Shown: positions 17,383-25,906 of the stretch, one piece after another
Numbering within the stretch: the stretch's first letter is position 1
Layout of the letters: each line of letters starts with the position of its first letter
DNA from: M3007 sp033764075
GTDB taxonomy: Bacteria > Bacteroidota > Bacteroidia > Chitinophagales > Saprospiraceae
Length of the DNA stretch: 64,000 bases
Assembly: GCA_033764075.1 (NCBI GenBank)
Contig: JANRJH010000023.1
Location: 1 to 64,000 of the forward strand
Direction: 5' to 3'
The notes under the pieces: model-generated
Told to the model about the DNA's origin: nothing
Seen by the model: the letters and a program-made list of their open reading frames with translations, nothing else
The model's database searches: none
Translations under genes and position numbers: made by a program

Positions 17383-20004
17383 ATGTCGGCGCTCCGGTTC
17401 TCCCTCGGTTTGCTCCTTATGCTGGCCGGCAGCGTGCCCGGCATGGGGCAGATCGGGCTTACGGGCCGGGTGACCGACGAGGCGGACAGTGTGCTGGCCG
17501 GCGCCATGGTGCAGTTGTGCGCCCCCGATTCCTTCAGCGTGATTCGTTTTACCCGTACCGACGCATCGGGCGCCTGGCGACTGGACAAGGTCAAGCCCGG
17601 AGAATACGTGCTGAAAATCGGCTACCTGGGCAGGGAAACCGGGTACCGGGGGCTCAACCTGAAGTCCGGGGCGCCACCCCCGCTCGTAACCGTGTTGCCT
17701 CCCCAAACCCAAACCCTGCAAGTGGTGGACATCAGCGCCCGACGGCTGGGGATTGTGGTGCGCGGCGACACCACTTTCTACAACATCGGGGCCTACACCG
17801 ACTCGACGGAGTACAACCTGGGCGACATACTCAACAAACTGCCGGGCATTCAGGTGACCCCTGAGGGCATCCTGTACAACGGCGCCCGCGTGAAGGTTGC
17901 GCTCACCGAAGGGCAGGATATTTTCGGGCAGCTGCACAAGCAAATGACCGAAAGCATCCGGGCGGAGGACGTCGCCGGTGTGCAGATTCTCGAACGCTAC
18001 CAGGAAGGCGCCGACCAGGCCTTGCAAAGCGGCGACGACAAGGTGGCCCTGAACGTGACGCTTACGGAGGAAGCCCGCAACCGGCTCAACGGCGACGCCG
18101 GCGCCCACTTCGATCTGTCGGGCCACTACGAACTCAACGCAACAGGATACAAAACCGGCGAAAAGGTGGGTTTCACCGCCATAGCCCGGGTGAACAACAC
18201 CGCTCAGCCCACCCTGCAGGCTTTCGACCTGCTGGCCATGCTGGACATGGACAACCCGGACAAGGTTCCGGACCAACTGGATTTGATCAAAACCCTGGTC
18301 CCTCCGGCCGGTTTGCGGAAAAGCAACGAGGCGTTTGCCTTTGGCCGCATCACCGCCAAGCCGACCCCGGCGCTCACCCTGAAGTCAACCGTTTCCTTTT
18401 TTGCCCACGACAGAGCGGCGCGCCGGAACGCACTGGGCATTTACACCAACAACAACAGCGTTTACATCGGCAATACCCTGGAAAAAACCGCAGACCGCAA
18501 CCTGAACCTCGACGTGCAGGCCTTCTGGAAAGGCGCCAGGGTTCATGTAGATGCCGGCTTGCCCCTGTATCTCCACCGCACCGGCGCCGACCTGGTAAAG
18601 GCCGGTCTGCTGGATTCGAATGAGATACGGAACGTGTTCGCGCAAGACGTGGACGTCTTCTCGATCAACCCTTACGCGGCCCTGGCTTACCTTCCGGGAA
18701 AAAACCATTCGTTGCGATTGAACGTCCGTTTTGGCCTGAAAAGCACCGGACAGTCCACCCGGCTGGCGTCGGCATTTCCTGTTTTCGGACAAATGGACAG
18801 CAGTCTGGTGCAAAGCACGGAGAACCCGTTGTCTGACGCCGACGTGGAGATCGCCTACCAGTTCAAGCAGCCCAAACACCAGCTGACCCTGAAAACCCGG
18901 GGATATGACCACGCATTCCGGTACACACTGCAAACCGCGCCGCTGTTTGGCGCCGATTGGCAAAACCGGTCGGACTTTCGGGATCGCGCAGTACTGGGCG
19001 AAGCCGAATGGCGCCGTGTGGGGCAGCAAGCGTTCAGATACCACTTCGCCGTGGGCGCCGGGCAGTTGACGCGTGCGTACGAAGGCGGCGGTGGGCAGTT
19101 CCGGCAACTGCTTTTTTCCGGAAAAGCGGGTGTGTACTACGACTTCGACAAAACACACAGGATTGGACTGAACGCCGAAGTGACCCAGCGTCCGCCCGAC
19201 ATGATGCAGTTGATCCGGGTGCTTCAGGTGGTAGACGACAACATCCTGCAACTGGAGCAGGTCGACAGTCAGTACGTTTTTTTCAAACGAAAGGTGGCAT
19301 TCAACTACAGCAATCGGGACCCGGCCGGGCAGTTTGATTATTTCATCAAATCTGCTTTTGAGGTGCTTCAAAACGATATTCTGTATTGGAGCGAGGCCAG
19401 GGAGAACTACCTGCTCAATCGTTCGTTGCGCATGCCGGACACCCGTGTTTTTGAACTGACCGTGTCGGGCAACCTCAAGGCGGCCCTGGGAAATAAACAA
19501 CCAACGTTGTCGCTCCAGGGCAACGTAAGGCGCCAAAACGGTTATGCTGCCATCAACGAGACCCTTCAACCCACCACGCTTTTTGGCGCCGGGGGCAGCC
19601 TGAGCGCCACTTTTCCCCTCACCCAACGATGGCAGTGGTCTGCCGGATACAACCTGATGTATCAGGGGAACGAAACGCAAAGTGCTACCCCTCGCCTGTC
19701 TTTTACCAATAGCACCGTGTCAACGGGATGCCGGTTCAAGGGCGAGCGGTGGTTTGTGACAACCCAATTGGCCGTCAAACAACAGGAAACCACTGGTAGC
19801 ACCAATACCCTCTGGCTCCTGGGTTTCGAGGCCGAGTATCGCCTGCCGAAAAGCCCGCTGCGCCTGCGCCTGGTCGGCCGCAACCTCCTGAACCTGGATG
19901 GCAACCAGTTGATTGTGCCGGACTTCAACCTGAACTACCTGGGGTACGATCAGTTCACAACCATTGGCGGGATGGTGCTGGCGGGTGTGGCCTGGGTTTT
20001 TTAG
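17383..20004 (+). CDS. TonB-dependent-receptor-like outer membrane protein
   Basis: An 873-residue outer-membrane protein. A signal peptide (1-22) is followed by a carboxypeptidase-regulatory-like beta-sandwich (about 24-110: L-T-G-R-V-T-D-E-A-D-S-V-L-A-G-A-M-V), a plug-like domain (about 118-225: N-L-G-D-I-L-N-K-L-P-G-I-Q-V) and a long series of amphipathic strands ending at the C-terminal V-A-W-V-F, a typical barrel end with aromatic last residue. No TonB box is obvious. This architecture is usual for GLPGLI partners. The likely role is import or export of a peptide or siderophore-like ligand, possibly linked to the small protein upstream. Confidence 0.82.
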   Translation: MSALRFSLGLLLMLAGSVPGMGQIGLTGRVTDEADSVLAGAMVQLCAPDSFSVIRFTRTDASGAWRLDKVKPGEYVLKIGYLGRETGYRGLNLKSGAPPPLVTVLPPQTQTLQVVDISARRLGIVVRGDTTFYNIGAYTDSTEYNLGDILNKLPGIQVTPEGILYNGARVKVALTEGQDIFGQLHKQMTESIRAEDVAGVQILERYQEGADQALQSGDDKVALNVTLTEEARNRLNGDAGAHFDLSGHYELNATGYKTGEKVGFTAIARVNNTAQPTLQAFDLLAMLDMDNPDKVPDQLDLIKTLVPPAGLRKSNEAFAFGRITAKPTPALTLKSTVSFFAHDRAARRNALGIYTNNNSVYIGNTLEKTADRNLNLDVQAFWKGARVHVDAGLPLYLHRTGADLVKAGLLDSNEIRNVFAQDVDVFSINPYAALAYLPGKNHSLRLNVRFGLKSTGQSTRLASAFPVFGQMDSSLVQSTENPLSDADVEIAYQFKQPKHQLTLKTRGYDHAFRYTLQTAPLFGADWQNRSDFRDRAVLGEAEWRRVGQQAFRYHFAVGAGQLTRAYEGGGGQFRQLLFSGKAGVYYDFDKTHRIGLNAEVTQRPPDMMQLIRVLQVVDDNILQLEQVDSQYVFFKRKVAFNYSNRDPAGQFDYFIKSAFEVLQNDILYWSEARENYLLNRSLRMPDTRVFELTVSGNLKAALGNKQPTLSLQGNVRRQNGYAAINETLQPTTLFGAGGSLSATFPLTQRWQWSAGYNLMYQGNETQSATPRLSFTNSTVSTGCRFKGERWFVTTQLAVKQQETTGSTNTLWLLGFEAEYRLPKSPLRLRLVGRNLLNLDGNQLIVPDFNLNYLGYDQFTTIGGMVLAGVAWVF

Positions 20005-20019
20005 GGGGGGGCATGGCCC

Positions 20020-20730
20020 TTATCGGCAACGCTCACACCGGTTGATCTTGTCATTCCAACCGATGGCCTCCTGAAGGCGCTGTTCGAATTCCGCTGTGGT
20101 ATCGGCCAGCAGGGCCAGGGAGCAGGCGGCGATGGCGCGGTTGGCGAATCCGCGCACGTCGCGGCAATCTTCGAGGGTGCCGGCCAGGTACTCGGCGTTG
20201 CGCAGGAGGTAGAGCGCGTGTTCCACTTTTTGATTGCGGATGTCGCGGTCGTCGGTAGCCAGGGCGTCGGACAGGTCGAGCGCGGCGATTTCTGCATCTT
20301 TGCGCAGCACGCGGCGGGGGGCAAACAGGTCGGCGCCCTGCACGTCGGCGCCGGGTTGCTGCAGGCAGTAATCTGCCGAATTCCGCATGAGCAGCGCCTG
20401 GCGCCGGGCTTCCACGGCCCGCATGATGAGGGCATTCAGATCGTGTTCGCGGCGATAGCCCAGCACGTCCGATTCGGTGCGGCCCTTTTCAGCGGCGAGC
20501 TGCACGGGCGCGCACTGCAGGCCCATCTGGGCGATGGCGTCGAACTCCTGCCAGGCGTTCCAGAGCTGGAGGTTCAGGTGGTTGGGTTCGTAGGAGAGGG
20601 CAGCCCCGTTGAGCAGCACCTCGAGTTTATCGGCCCTGCGCTTGACCCACTCCAGGGTCTCACGGGAGTCCATGGATTGGGCAATAACGGCGCCGGGGAA
20701 TACACAGGATAAAAAGAGGAGGAAGCGCAT
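20020..20730 (-). CDS. Hypothetical exported protein
   Basis: A 236-residue protein of unknown function. Residues 1-17 form a signal peptide ending V-I-A. The remainder is almost wholly helical, with Cys residues at L-Q-C-A-P, Y-C-L-Q-Q, E-D-C-R-D, A-A-C-S and the C-terminal R-C-E-R-C-R, which may form disulfides in the periplasm. It matches no family I know. It is 23 bases downstream of the ATL-like gene on the same strand. Confidence 0.6.
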   Translation of the reverse strand: MRFLLFLSCVFPGAVIAQSMDSRETLEWVKRRADKLEVLLNGAALSYEPNHLNLQLWNAWQEFDAIAQMGLQCAPVQLAAEKGRTESDVLGYRREHDLNALIMRAVEARRQALLMRNSADYCLQQPGADVQGADLFAPRRVLRKDAEIAALDLSDALATDDRDIRNQKVEHALYLLRNAEYLAGTLEDCRDVRGFANRAIAACSLALLADTTAEFEQRLQEAIGWNDKINRCERCR

Positions 20731-20753
20731 AACCGTGTTTTTTCAGGTGGACG

Positions 20754-21212
20754 TTATCGGTTGGGCAATACAACCCTAACCCCGCTTTTGCCCTTCGGTT
20801 CAATGACGAACCCCTCTTCCTGCAACTTCTCTGCCTGCAGGTACCCGCCGCCGGGCAATTTGGGGTTGAGCAGGCCGCCGTCGCCCACCACCCGCCACCA
20901 GGGTGTCTCCGACGGCCGGCCCATCGCCCGGGCCTCTTCGGCGGCTTCGGCAATGATGCGCAGGAAAATGCCGGTGGTGAGCGGGCAGGTATAGTCGGCC
21001 CCAAAATCAACTGCCAGCGCCTCGCGGAGTTCCGACATCGTCCACAAGCGCCCACGGGAGAGTGTGCGCACCTTGGTGTCGACCAGCGCGGCGTTGGCGA
21101 TGAGCATGCGGGCGCCGCCGTAGCGGTCGTTCCAGTTTTCGGGGCCTTCCTTGACTACCGGCGGCTGTGCCTTGTGGAGCTTGTCGAGCCAGGGGGTGGC
21201 GGATTTTTTCAT
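20754..21212 (-). CDS. Alkyltransferase-like (ATL/MGMT-type DNA-binding) protein
   Basis: A 152-residue protein related to the DNA-binding domain of O6-alkylguanine alkyltransferases. The segment P-W-W-R-V-V-G-D-G-G-L-L-N-P near residues 105-118 matches the P-W-W-R-V-V/I turn of alkyltransferase-like proteins, followed by Q-A-E-K-L-Q-E-E-G. The catalytic P-C-H-R of true methyltransferases is absent, so it should recognise alkylated bases without repairing them. The start M-K-K-S-A-T-P-W is used; a frame extension to 21281 has no family support. Confidence 0.65.
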   Translation of the reverse strand: MKKSATPWLDKLHKAQPPVVKEGPENWNDRYGGARMLIANAALVDTKVRTLSRGRLWTMSELREALAVDFGADYTCPLTTGIFLRIIAEAAEEARAMGRPSETPWWRVVGDGGLLNPKLPGGGYLQAEKLQEEGFVIEPKGKSGVRVVLPNR

Positions 21213-21381
21213 AAAAATGTCGTTCGATGGTTGGCAGAAAAAAATGGCCAAGCCACATTTTGTCGCGTTTTCCAACAACAAAAATACACGAAGTGTTATT
21301 CTTTAAATCTGTTCTGTTCAAGTATGTGCAACAAGCCTCGAATTTTGTAGACCATTGCACCGTACCAACCACCCAATCAGC

Positions 21382-21798
21382 ATGTCCAAAAACATCGTCA
21401 ACACCATATGGGCCGGTAAAATGGCCTTCGACTGCCACATTGGCGACAAGCACGTTGTGCGCATCGACACCAAACCGGATGCCGGCGACGACAGCGGCCC
21501 CGGGCCGAAAATCCTGCTGCTGACCTCCCTGAGCGGCTGCACAGCGATGGACATCGCCGCCCTGCTGCCCAAAATGCGCGTTTCCTTTGACCGTTTCCGC
21601 GTGGAGGCCGAGGCGGAACTGACCGACGATCATCCCAAAGTGTACAAAGGCTTTCACCTGCGCTACTACATCAGCGGAGAGAACATCCGGGAGGACAAGG
21701 TGCGCGAGGCCATTGAACTGTCGCAGGCCAAATACTGCGGCGTGTCGGCCATGCTGCGCGCCCACGCGCCCATCACCTGGGAATTGATCGTGGAGTAA
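21382..21798 (+). CDS. OsmC family protein
   Basis: A 138-residue protein of the OsmC/Ohr fold. It shows the first thiol motif L-S-G-C-T-A-M-D (Cys near 53) and the second Cys in A-K-Y-C-G-V-S near 114, the spacing expected of peroxidatic and resolving cysteines. Family members reduce organic hydroperoxides in the cytosol. The start M-S-K-N-I-V is preferred to an ATG 27 bases upstream. It reads toward dnaN but has a 93-base gap with a promoter-like element. Confidence 0.88.
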   Translation: MSKNIVNTIWAGKMAFDCHIGDKHVVRIDTKPDAGDDSGPGPKILLLTSLSGCTAMDIAALLPKMRVSFDRFRVEAEAELTDDHPKVYKGFHLRYYISGENIREDKVREAIELSQAKYCGVSAMLRAHAPITWELIVE

Positions 21799-21821
21799 CT
21801 TTTCCACATAGTGTTGATTTC

Positions 21822-21856
21822 TTTGAACATTCGGCGCCGGAAACGCCGTATTTTTG
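21822..21856 (+). promoter_or_regulatory. Putative dnaN promoter
   Basis: A TTTG at 21822-21825 and TATTTTTG at 21849-21856 fit the Bacteroidota -33/-7 pattern, though the 23-base spacer is a little long. It lies 36 bases before the dnaN ATG. Confidence 0.45.
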
Positions 21857-21891
21857 CGCGTTGACCTTGACTCACCCTAACGGCTTCGTCC

Positions 21892-23010
21892 ATGAAATTC
21901 AGCGTTTCTTCTACAGAACTGCTCAAACAGCTCCAACTCGCCTCCGGCGCCATCGGTTCCAACCCGGTATTGCCCATTTTGGAGGACTTTCTTTTCAAAA
22001 TAGAGAATAAAAAGTTGACCATCACGGCGACCGATCTGGAAACCACCATCTCCACTACGCTGGAGGTGCTGGCCGACGACGATTTTTCGGTGGCTGTGCC
22101 GGCCAAAATCCTGCTGGAGACCCTCAAGGCCTTGCCCCAACAGCCCCTGACCTTCACGGTGAACGACACCAACCACGGCATTGAGATCACCTCTTCTTAC
22201 GGCAAGTACCGGCTCGCGGGTGAAAACGGCGCCGACTACCCCGAAGTGCCGGCGGCCGACAACGTGGACACCGTCAAGATCAACAGCCAGTACCTGCTGG
22301 AGGCCATCAACAAAACGGTGTTTGCCACCTCCGGCGATGAGCTTCGGCCGGCCATGACCGGCGTGTACTTCCAACTGGACATGAACAAGCTCACCTGCGT
22401 GGCCACCGACGCGCACAAGCTGGTCAAGATTACCACCCACGAACTGGCCGGCGACGCTTCGACCGCTTTCATCGTGCCGAAAAAAGCGCTCAACCTGCTC
22501 AAAAATGCCCTGCCGGCCAACGATGCCGTCGTCATTTCGTTCAACAAGGCCAACGCCTTTTTCCATTTCGGCGACGTGCACCTCGTCTGCCGCCTCATCG
22601 ATGCGCGGTACCCCGACTACAACGCGGTCATCCCGGTCGACAACCCCAACCTGCTGAGCGTGAACCGCGCCGACCTGCAAAACTCGCTCAAGCGCATCGC
22701 CATTTACGCGAACAAAACCACCAACCAGGTGGTGCTGGACATCGCCGATAAAAGCCTGACCATCTCGGCCCAGGACCTGGACTTCTCCAACGAAGCCACC
22801 GAACAAATGGCCTGCACCTACGAGGGCGGCCCGATGCGCATCGCTTTCAACGCCAAATTCCTGGTCGAGATGCTGGGTGTGCTGGAAAGCGAAGAGGTCA
22901 AGATCGAACTCTCCACCCCTTCACGCGCCGGCATCCTTACGCCGGTGGAGGAGGACAACGCCAAGCGGGAAATCCTGATGCTGGTGATGCCGGTAATGGT
23001 AAACAACTAA
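21892..23010 (+). CDS. dnaN: DNA polymerase III subunit beta (sliding clamp)
   Basis: A 372-residue clamp protein, the normal length of the family. It starts M-K-F-S-V-S-S-T-E-L-L and shows the three-fold repeated clamp fold with A-T-D-L-E-T near residue 45, the central F-A-T-S-G-D-E-L-R-P-A-M-T-G and A-T-D-A-H-K-L segments (about 145-180), and the C-terminal V-M-P-V-M-V-N-N. The dimer encircles DNA and tethers polymerase III. It stands alone here, apart from dnaA and recF, and is convergent with the E2 gene. Confidence 0.96.
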   Translation: MKFSVSSTELLKQLQLASGAIGSNPVLPILEDFLFKIENKKLTITATDLETTISTTLEVLADDDFSVAVPAKILLETLKALPQQPLTFTVNDTNHGIEITSSYGKYRLAGENGADYPEVPAADNVDTVKINSQYLLEAINKTVFATSGDELRPAMTGVYFQLDMNKLTCVATDAHKLVKITTHELAGDASTAFIVPKKALNLLKNALPANDAVVISFNKANAFFHFGDVHLVCRLIDARYPDYNAVIPVDNPNLLSVNRADLQNSLKRIAIYANKTTNQVVLDIADKSLTISAQDLDFSNEATEQMACTYEGGPMRIAFNAKFLVEMLGVLESEEVKIELSTPSRAGILTPVEEDNAKREILMLVMPVMVNN

Positions 23011-23023
23011 ACGCCTTTTTATC

Positions 23024-24619
23024 CTACAACCATCCGAGGAAGGGCTCTTCCAAGATGCTTTTCAACTCCTGTAAAAAGCGTGCGGCGTCGGCTCCATTGA
23101 TCACGCGGTGATCCCAGCCGATGGTCATGGGCATGAGCAGGCGCGGCTCAAACGCCGAGCCGTTCCACACGGCCTCGTGGGTGGCTGCGGTGATGCTCAG
23201 GATGGCCACCTCGGGCCAGTTGACGATGGAGAGCATATTCGTGCCGCCGATGCCGCCGATGTTGGATATGGAGAAGGTGCCGCCCATGAGATCTTCCGGC
23301 TTGTTTTTGCCGTCGCGTGTGCGCGCACTGAGTTCGCTGAGCTCTACGCTGATCTCCGTCAGGCTCTTTTGGTCTACGTTGCGAAGCACCGGCACGAGCA
23401 GTCCGCGCGGCGTGTCGACCGCGATGCCGATGTTGTAATATTTTTTGAAAATAACCTCCCGTTTTTCCAGGTCATAGCTGGCGTTGAACTGGGGCATTTT
23501 GCGCAGGACGCTGGTCACGGCCTTGGCCAGGATGGCCGTCGTGGTCAGGCTGCCGCCTTTGGCTTTTACCTGGTCTTTGTACTGCTGCCGGAGTTGCTCC
23601 AGCCGGGTGATGTCGGCCTTTTCGGATATCCAGGCGTGGGGAATGGCGTTGAACGCGTACACCATGTTGTCGGCCGTGAGCACACCAATGCGGCTTTGCT
23701 CCTGGCGCTCTACCAGGCCGAATTTTTCAAAGTTGGGCAGGGCCTTGTGGGCCACCGCGCCCGCGGCCACTGGGGCGCTGGCGCCGCTGCTCATGCGCTG
23801 CCGGACGTAGGCCATCACATCTTTGTACGACAGCCGGGTGGCGTCGGGGGCTACCGGTACGGTGGCGAGGTCTACACCGAGTTCCTGGGCGCGCCGGCGG
23901 GCGAGGGGGGAGGAGCGGAGGCCTGGTTTTAGGGTCGTCGGTTGTCGGTTGTCGGTCGTCGGCTGTCGGTTGTCGGTCGTCGGTTGTCGGTTGTCGGTTG
24001 TCGGCTGTCGGCTTTCGGTTGTTGATAGGGGTGTGTTGGCGGTTGGGGTTGTAGTGCCGCTGGTTTGCAGGCGGAGGACGGGGGTGCCGCCGCCGACTTC
24101 GTCACCGATTTTTACGAGCACTTCCTGCACGGTGCCGGCGGCGTCGACGGGCATTTCGGCGTCCACTTTATCGGTGCCGACGACGAGCACGATCTGGTCT
24201 TTTTCGACCTTGTCGCCGGGATTGACGAGAATGCTGATCACCTTGCCGGTGACGCCGTCGCCCATGTCGGGCAGGTGAAATGCATGGACAGTCGGGACAG
24301 CCTGTGCGGCCTGTGCGGCGGCGGGGGGTGGCGCAGGGGCCGGGGTGGGCGTCGGCACGGGCGCCGATACAGATGCTGCGCCTTCCGATGTTTTCAGGCG
24401 GAGGATGGGGTGGCCGTCGCCGACCTCATCGCCGATCCTGACGAGCACCTCTTCCACCACGCCGGCGGCATCTACGGGCATTTCAGCGTCTACCTTGTCG
24501 GTGCCGACGACCACTACGATTTGCTCTTTGGTCACTGCGTCGCCAGGCTTGACGAGGATGTTGATGATTTTTCCGGTGACGCCGTCGCCCATGGAGGGCA
24601 GTTTGTATTCGTAAGACAT
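23024..24619 (-). CDS. Pyruvate dehydrogenase E2, dihydrolipoyl acyltransferase
   Basis: A 531-residue E2 subunit. Two lipoyl domains (about 1-78 and 120-195) each carry V-G-T-D-K-V-D-A-E-M-P with the lipoylated Lys. A linker made of T-T-D-N-R-Q-P repeats follows, then a peripheral subunit-binding domain (S-S-P-L-A-R-R-R-A-Q-E-L-G-V-D) and the catalytic domain ending G-W-D-H-R-V-I-N-G-A-D. The Asn in the H-R-V-I-N-G motif, where many E2s have Asp, is also known in E2p proteins that pair with homodimeric E1, which fits the aceE gene in this window. The start M-S-Y-E-Y-K-L is chosen; the frame continues upstream to 24694 without lipoyl similarity. Confidence 0.92.
   Translation of the reverse strand: MSYEYKLPSMGDGVTGKIINILVKPGDAVTKEQIVVVVGTDKVDAEMPVDAAGVVEEVLVRIGDEVGDGHPILRLKTSEGAASVSAPVPTPTPAPAPPPAAAQAAQAVPTVHAFHLPDMGDGVTGKVISILVNPGDKVEKDQIVLVVGTDKVDAEMPVDAAGTVQEVLVKIGDEVGGGTPVLRLQTSGTTTPTANTPLSTTESRQPTTDNRQPTTDNRQPTTDNRQPTTLKPGLRSSPLARRRAQELGVDLATVPVAPDATRLSYKDVMAYVRQRMSSGASAPVAAGAVAHKALPNFEKFGLVERQEQSRIGVLTADNMVYAFNAIPHAWISEKADITRLEQLRQQYKDQVKAKGGSLTTTAILAKAVTSVLRKMPQFNASYDLEKREVIFKKYYNIGIAVDTPRGLLVPVLRNVDQKSLTEISVELSELSARTRDGKNKPEDLMGGTFSISNIGGIGGTNMLSIVNWPEVAILSITAATHEAVWNGSAFEPRLLMPMTIGWDHRVINGADAARFLQELKSILEEPFLGWL
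23934..24024. repeat. Heptanucleotide tandem repeat in the E2 linker
   Basis: Thirteen consecutive 7-base units of the form GTTGTCG with single-base variants (GTCGTCG, GCTGTCG, GCTTTCG) on the + strand. Read on the coding strand, three units give the 7-residue period T-T-D-N-R-Q-P. It replaces the usual Ala/Pro-rich flexible linker between the lipoyl and subunit-binding domains. Confidence 0.9.
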
Positions 24620-24707
24620 GGTATGAAGATCAGGAGGCTGTTTGTCAGCGATCAATTGCAGCGGCAAAGATGGGGCAAGTTTTGGGGAAAACAAAAAGTC
24701 GGCGCCA

Positions 24708-25112
24708 TCAATGGTCGCATGTCTTAAGCTGTTCTTTTACCTGATCCGGAATAAAAAGCGCGCTCTCATTCCCCCAGGCGTTGCCGATGTAATTCAGGAT
24801 ATTGGTTACTTCGATGTGGCTCAGGCTTTCCACGCCGGGCATCTGTTCGGCGTACAGCTGTCCGTTGACGTAAATGGTGTCGGCCAGCCCGTGTACGAGT
24901 ATGCAGGGCAGGGCATCCCGGTTGTTGTGCAGGTAGTCGGCGCCGGCCAGCGGCGGCACCAGGGCGCCCACGCCCCTGCCGTCCTCCAGGTGGCAGTTGG
25001 CGCAGTAATGCACATACAAACGCTTGCCTTCGGTTTGCGGTTCACCGGTGCAGTTGGCGAGGGATAGCAGGGAAAGGGCCGCTATCGGGATCAGGTTATG
25101 GATGTTGCTCAT
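24708..25112 (-). CDS. Cytochrome c lipoprotein
   Basis: A 134-residue monohaem c-type cytochrome. The lipoprotein signal has its Cys at about residue 20 (L-S-L-A-N-C), followed by the haem motif C-A-N-C-H in Y-C-A-N-C-H-L-E-D-G-R-G-V-G, and a distal Met in A-E-Q-M-P-G. It should be tethered in the envelope and carry electrons. The next upstream gene on the same strand encodes an SCO-type protein, a copper chaperone of cytochrome oxidase, so the pair may serve respiration. The longer frame start at 25154 is rejected. Confidence 0.85.
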   Translation of the reverse strand: MSNIHNLIPIAALSLLSLANCTGEPQTEGKRLYVHYCANCHLEDGRGVGALVPPLAGADYLHNNRDALPCILVHGLADTIYVNGQLYAEQMPGVESLSHIEVTNILNYIGNAWGNESALFIPDQVKEQLKTCDH

Positions 25113-25117
25113 GTTCG

Positions 25118-25145
25118 TCGGCTCCGGACGGCGTCCGGGGCTACT
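25118..25145. repeat. Short GC-rich palindrome upstream of the cytochrome gene
   Basis: The complementary arms GGCTCCGGACG and CGTCCGGGGCT (one mismatch) lie in the 94-base gap between the SCO and cytochrome c genes. It may be a weak terminator or another of the palindromic repeats common in this window. Confidence 0.5.
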
Positions 25146-25206
25146 CAAGTTCAACCGCTACGCAGTTGTGGGTGAAATGGCGGCCGGGGTCGTCGTTGGG
25201 GCGGGC

Positions 25207-25824
25207 TTAAAATTCCGAGAGCAGGCGGTCTACGTCTTTCATAAAACGGTCTACGTCCTTGTTGTCGGTGCCGTCGCAGAAAGCGCGGACGTGCCGGTTT
25301 TTGTCCACGAGGATGAGCCTGCCGGAATGATCGAAGCCGCCGGGGGCGTCGGGGTTTTCAATGGCCACGCTGAAGTAGTCGTCGGCGATGCGGTAGATGG
25401 CGTCCTTGTCTCCGGTGACCAGATGCCACTTGTCCGAGCGGATGCCCAGCTTTTCGGCGTGTCGGCGGAGCGCGGGCACGGTATCGTTCCGGGTGTCGAT
25501 GGAGTGGGAGAGCAGCATGATCCGGTCGTCGTTTTTATATTTTTCGTACACCCGGAGGCCGTTGGCTTTCACTTTTGGGCAGATGGTGGGGCAGTGGATG
25601 AAAAAGAAATCGACGATATACGCTTTGTCGCGAAAGGTTTCGTTGGTCACGGTCTGGCTATCCTGGTCGACAAACGAAAAATCGGGGATGGTGGGGTAGA
25701 TCGTGTCTCCGTTGACCACCGTGCGGTTGCCGAGGATGGGCAAAGGGGAGTTTTCCGGCGGCGTTGTGCAAGCGAGCAGGGTGAGCAGGCAGGCGGCAGG
25801 GATAAGCAGCAGGTGTAAACGCAT
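25207..25824 (-). CDS. SCO1/SenC family lipoprotein
   Basis: A 205-residue thioredoxin-fold protein. A lipoprotein signal (M-R-L-H-L-L-L-I-P-A-A-C-L-L-T-L-L-A-C) precedes the copper/redox motif C-P-T-I-C-P near residue 82 and the conserved later His (F-D-H-S-G-R). SCO proteins deliver copper or reduce cysteines for assembly of the CuA centre of cytochrome c oxidase. The start at 25824 gives a clean signal; an in-frame ATG at 25851 would add nine polar residues and cannot be excluded. The cytochrome c gene follows on the same strand. Confidence 0.88.
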   Translation of the reverse strand: MRLHLLLIPAACLLTLLACTTPPENSPLPILGNRTVVNGDTIYPTIPDFSFVDQDSQTVTNETFRDKAYIVDFFFIHCPTICPKVKANGLRVYEKYKNDDRIMLLSHSIDTRNDTVPALRRHAEKLGIRSDKWHLVTGDKDAIYRIADDYFSVAIENPDAPGGFDHSGRLILVDKNRHVRAFCDGTDNKDVDRFMKDVDRLLSEF

Positions 25825-25906
25825 GCGGGTCTGGTCGGTTAAATTGTTCATTGAGGAAACAGGTGTGGCCGTATAATGTTTGGCGTTTTTTCCAGGTGTG
25901 CTGTCC

